Below are positions 63,943-64,000 of a stretch of 64,000 nt of DNA, piece by piece. Each line of letters opens with the position of its first letter. Position 1 is the first letter of the stretch. The DNA comes from an uncultured Bacteroidota bacterium. GTDB taxonomy: Bacteria > Bacteroidota > Bacteroidia > Flavobacteriales > Flavobacteriaceae. The stretch spans positions 1 to 64,000 of the forward strand of contig CAJXTX010000001.1 of the NCBI GenBank assembly GCA_913060705.1. The letters are read 5' to 3'. A program made the position numbers and the translations under genes. Below the pieces are notes generated by a model. It was not told the origin of the DNA and did not search any database. It worked only from the letters and a program-made list of their open reading frames with translations.

Positions 63943-63950
63943 TATTTTTG
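63943..63950 (+). promoter_or_regulatory. -7 promoter element for the gene at the right edge
   Basis: TATTTTTG is an exact TAnnTTTG match, 20 bases before the ATG at 63971. The divergent rpoD gene has no clear element in the 158-base intergenic region 63813-63970. Confidence 0.55.
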
Positions 63951-63970
63951 CAAAATTAGACCCCTTAAAA

Positions 63971-64000
63971 ATGGCCAACAGCCCATCTAATTCTAAAGAA
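63971..64000 (+). CDS. start of a gene cut by the window edge
   Basis: ATG at 63971 begins MANSPSNSKE and continues past the window with no stop. A consensus -7 promoter element lies 20 bases upstream. Ten codons are too few to identify the product. Confidence 0.5.
   Translation, partial: MANSPSNSKE

Noticed and set aside
1-64000. Mobile elements, CRISPR arrays, tRNA or rRNA genes
   Set aside because: Gaps between genes are all short and contain no repeat arrays, transposase frames, tRNA-like cloverleaf sequences or rRNA stretches that I can recognise.

Overview
The window is a 64 kb stretch of core chromosome from a member of the Bacteroidota, most likely the Flavobacteriales; I cannot name a genus from sequence alone. 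Support comes from TAnnTTTG-type -7 promoter elements upstream of many genes, a short (287-residue) RpoD-type sigma factor, an LpxC-FabZ fusion, a TonB-dependent receptor with a carboxypeptidase-like N-terminal domain, and a general lack of Shine-Dalgarno sequences. Coding density is very high. No gene-free stretch exceeds 300 bases, and I see no rRNA, tRNA, CRISPR array, prophage or insertion sequence.

Layout. 0-7 kb: a membrane-anchored coiled-coil protein, fumarase (fumC), a 56-residue membrane protein, a TonB-dependent receptor with a co-transcribed secreted partner, and prfB with a programmed +1 frameshift. 7-15 kb: a secreted metzincin-type protease, oligopeptidase B, then a cysteine/cysteate-synthase-like enzyme, an alpha-oxoamine synthase and a GNAT-like protein that together suggest sulfonolipid or sphingolipid synthesis. 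15-20 kb: YfhO-like membrane protein, glycosyltransferase and flippase. 20-30 kb: nth-uvrA repair operon, thiol peroxidase, a conserved protein of unknown function, an MBL hydrolase, and an operon of LolD-like ATPase, TIGR02757 protein, a dihydroorotase homologue lacking its metal ligands, and an esterase. 30-41 kb: msrA, acyl-CoA reductase-serC-DUF6787, ferredoxin, ychF, topoisomerase IV (parE-parC), a lipoprotein, an M14 carboxypeptidase and an Lrp/AsnC regulator. 41-52 kb: aroB, proline and alanine dehydrogenases, tsaE, an HD hydrolase, and an envelope and metabolism block (lpxD, lpxC-fabZ, lpxA, efp, sucD, fabG, prohibitin-like). 52-60 kb: a complete histidine operon (hisG, fused hisD-hisC, hisB, hisH, hisA, hisF, hisIE) behind an attenuator with a His-rich leader peptide. 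60-64 kb: a VWA/MoxR pair, a conserved small protein, the sigma factor gene, and the first codons of a further gene.

The most notable signals are the histidine attenuator whose leader peptide starts only four bases after the -7 element, the single-chain HisD-HisC enzyme, a perfectly palindromic -7 element shared by two divergent genes, the candidate sulfonolipid cluster, the prfB frameshift site in a lineage that rarely uses Shine-Dalgarno pairing, and two enzyme homologues (endonuclease III and dihydroorotase) lacking their usual cofactor ligands. Several genes need a start downstream of the longest reading frame because the longer start would overlap the promoter or use a poor codon. Those corrected starts are used below.
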